From the NCBI GenBank assembly GCA_037447655.1, contig JBBHKE010000387.1, forward strand, positions 64,001-128,000: a DNA stretch of 64,000 bases. Direction: 5' to 3'. The translations under genes were made by a program, and so were the position numbers. This DNA comes from Zygnema cylindricum (lineage: Eukaryota; Streptophyta; Zygnematophyceae; Zygnematales; Zygnemataceae). Below are positions 62,234 to 64,000 of this stretch, piece by piece. The notes beneath the pieces are model-generated. The model was given only the letters and a program-made list of their open reading frames with translations. It was not told the origin of the DNA and did not search any database. Position 1 is the stretch's first letter, and each line of letters starts with the position of its first letter.

Positions 62234-64000
62234 CCCTCTAGGGTACCAATCTTTAATGGAACTGGCTTCATATACTGGGAAAGTATGATGATAGGAGCTC
62301 TATGCGAAAAAAGGTTTTGGGGGATAGTGAGTGGACGATTGGGGCGTCCATCAAGTCTTGGAATTCCTCCAGGGTTTGGAGGAAGCAGATTCACCAGGAA
62401 AGAGGATTCACCTTCAACGGAGGAAACAAAAGAAGGAGAGGTGGTGGACAAAGGAAAGGAGAAGGAGGCGACCACACCAATAGCAACTGGTTTAGCATTC
62501 ATGTCACCTATTCCGAGGAACGAGGAGAATGATACTGAAACCTGGGACATCAACAATATGGCGGCAAAGCACTTCATCCTACGCCATCTCACTCAAGGAC
62601 TTGCATGTCCTCATTTGCAGGTAGAAAGGGCATCCGATCATTGGATGGCTCTCATAGAGATGTACCGAAGTGGTACGATTCAGCAACAGCAGTTGGCTGA
62701 TCAGAAAGTTAAGGAGTATGTATACAAAGGGGGAAATATGTTGGATTTTTGCAATGAGCTTGCTACACTCTTCATGGAGCTACAGAGTGCGGGAAAAGAT
62801 TTTAGTGAAAAAGAAAAGGTTAACTGTTTACTGATGAAGTTACCTGATGAGTTCGTGAACATAGTTTACTGTGTGCAGGACTTGCCTGACTCAAGGTGGA
62901 TATGGAACTCAGTGGTAGAAATTATTCTCGTTCAAGAGAATACAATTGAGATCCGAAAGGGAGGAAAGAGTGGCCAAACCTTGGCAACAGCGACTGATTG
63001 GAGGAACAGGGATTCCCGAAAACCGGTCGAAAACTATGGGGGTAGGGAGCAGAAAAAACAGGCCGATGAGTTCGAACCAAGGGCTCCCAAAGGACTATGT
63101 CATTTTTGTAAGAAACCAGGGCACTATATGGCAGAGTGCACTAAGCTAACCGAGCTTCGGTTAAAGGAGGGGCAGACCGGTGGTACCCCGAGAGGAAAGA
63201 AAAAGGCCCTTGTCACACAGGTACTTGAGGCTGAATCCGAGGACGAGGACGATGAGCTCCTTTTGGATGAGGAGTTGGAGGCGAAAATTGAGGTCGAAAT
63301 TCCACGAAGGCAGAAATGTGTTTACGGTGGATTGAAAGGTGAAGCAGGCTGGATTGTAGATTCAGGTGCCTCCATGCACATGTGTAAGGATAGACACCTG
63401 TTCACTAAGATAAGAAAGATTCCCACCATAGAGATAGAGTACGGGGATGGGAGGATAGTCACCACTACTCTTGTAGGATCGGTAGATCTAAAAGTGTTAG
63501 TAGAAGGAAAGACATCCATATTAACATTCTCCGATGTATTGTTTATTCCGGAGCTGAACAAAAATCTTATCTCTACATCAGTATTAGATGATAAGGGTTT
63601 TTTTACTAGCACTAGGGAAGGAGTCTTTACTGCTAGTTTTGAGGATGATGTCTATTTCATTGCTGAGAAAGGTAGCCATGGGATGTTTAGGCTGATCTTA
63701 AGTAATGAAAAGAAGAAACTTTATTATGCTAGTGTTCATGATATTATGATGTGGCATAAGAGGCTTGGGCATGTGAATCTAGATAAGTTAAGAGAGATGA
63801 AAAAGATGGGAGTGGTGGAAGGGATTCAGTTCAGTGAGAGTGATGATATAAGTGATTGTAGTGGATGTGCTCAAGGTAAAGCACACAGATTACCCTTTCC
63901 TAAGTCAGCCACCTATAAGGGAGAAAAAATTCTAGATCTAGTACACACAGATATTTGGGGACCGGCTAAAGTGCCCTCACCGGGGGGGAAGAGATTTATG
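62225..64000 (+). CDS. Gag-Pol polyprotein of copia element C (3' end outside the window)
   Basis: 592 codons without a stop from ATG 62225 to the window end. Gag begins MGPPSRVPIFNGTGFIYWES; the zinc knuckle CHFCKKPGHYMAEC is at residues 292-305. The acidic linker EAESEDEDDELL leads to the protease, active site DSGAS with Asp379. The GAG-pre-integrase zinc domain starts HKRLGH at residue 511 and includes CSGCAQGK, and the integrase core begins with HTDIWGPAK near residue 575, where the window ends. The single frame means Gag and Pol are made as one polyprotein, as usual in copia. The start was chosen because it is the first ATG after the LTR and gives the conserved Gag N-terminus. Confidence 0.93.
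   Translation, partial: MGPPSRVPIFNGTGFIYWESMMIGALCEKRFWGIVSGRLGRPSSLGIPPGFGGSRFTRKEDSPSTEETKEGEVVDKGKEKEATTPIATGLAFMSPIPRNEENDTETWDINNMAAKHFILRHLTQGLACPHLQVERASDHWMALIEMYRSGTIQQQQLADQKVKEYVYKGGNMLDFCNELATLFMELQSAGKDFSEKEKVNCLLMKLPDEFVNIVYCVQDLPDSRWIWNSVVEIILVQENTIEIRKGGKSGQTLATATDWRNRDSRKPVENYGGREQKKQADEFEPRAPKGLCHFCKKPGHYMAECTKLTELRLKEGQTGGTPRGKKKALVTQVLEAESEDEDDELLLDEELEAKIEVEIPRRQKCVYGGLKGEAGWIVDSGASMHMCKDRHLFTKIRKIPTIEIEYGDGRIVTTTLVGSVDLKVLVEGKTSILTFSDVLFIPELNKNLISTSVLDDKGFFTSTREGVFTASFEDDVYFIAEKGSHGMFRLILSNEKKKLYYASVHDIMMWHKRLGHVNLDKLREMKKMGVVEGIQFSESDDISDCSGCAQGKAHRLPFPKSATYKGEKILDLVHTDIWGPAKVPSPGGKRFM

Larger units (their letters stand above)
61171..64000 (+). mobile_element. Ty1/copia retrotransposon C, 5' part (runs off the window)
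   Basis: LTR 61171-62220, primer-binding site, then one long open gag-pol frame to the window end. Same family as element A but undamaged over almost 1.8 kb, so it is young and possibly active. Inserted in the capping-enzyme pseudogene; expected target duplication is GCATG (61166-61170), to be sought after its 3' LTR. Confidence 0.93.

Overview
The window looks like nuclear DNA of a land plant with a large, repeat-rich genome. Supporting evidence: spliceosomal genes with GT-AG introns; a complete seven-exon AP-1 sigma adaptin of plant type; an F-box/LRR pseudogene; Ty1/copia elements; hAT-like and Harbinger-like elements; and a non-LTR-type reverse transcriptase remnant with an ADDTHIIGP box, which I associate with bryophyte, lycophyte and fern genomes. 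A non-flowering plant is my inference; no marker settles the lineage. A run of 10 Ns at 44519 marks an assembly gap.

Layout. 1-2749 is AT-rich with a GA microsatellite. 2750-12651 holds a degenerate copia element (A, 3609-10127), two inverted solo LTRs of a sister family (B) and an F-box/LRR pseudogene that one of those LTRs splits. 12.7-20.4 kb is mostly empty apart from small transposons. 20413-26511 carries two divergent host genes: the tRNA-splicing endonuclease catalytic subunit SEN34 (minus strand) and AP-1 sigma (plus strand, seven exons, many very short). 27.6-29.3 kb is a broken reverse transcriptase. 29.7-46.9 kb is a dense field of small DNA transposons with target duplications still readable, including elements nested three deep. 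Within it lie a three-exon gene fragment (32835-33507) and a small secreted-protein ORF (37271-37741). 48578-53140 is a second multi-exon host gene whose introns are filled with microsatellites. 54.5-55.2 kb is a (TATGT)n array.

The most unusual region is 57906-61170: a compact island of visibly higher GC with one convergent gene pair, an ATGA gene overlap and almost no intergenic space. It contains the 3' part of a fused guanylyltransferase/N7-methyltransferase mRNA-capping enzyme, an arrangement typical of nucleocytoplasmic large DNA viruses, and a uracil-DNA-glycosylase-like protein. It also carries two unknown proteins. All recognisable members are damaged, and the in-frame stops are all TAG. 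I read it as a decayed endogenous giant-virus fragment. On the left it abuts a copia gag remnant. On the right it is cut by a young copia element (C, from 61171) whose gag-pol frame is open to the window end.

Elements A and C carry a primer-binding site matching the anticodon arm of initiator tRNA-Met, the half-tRNA priming known from Drosophila copia. A, B and C LTRs share a G-box/ABRE-like motif.
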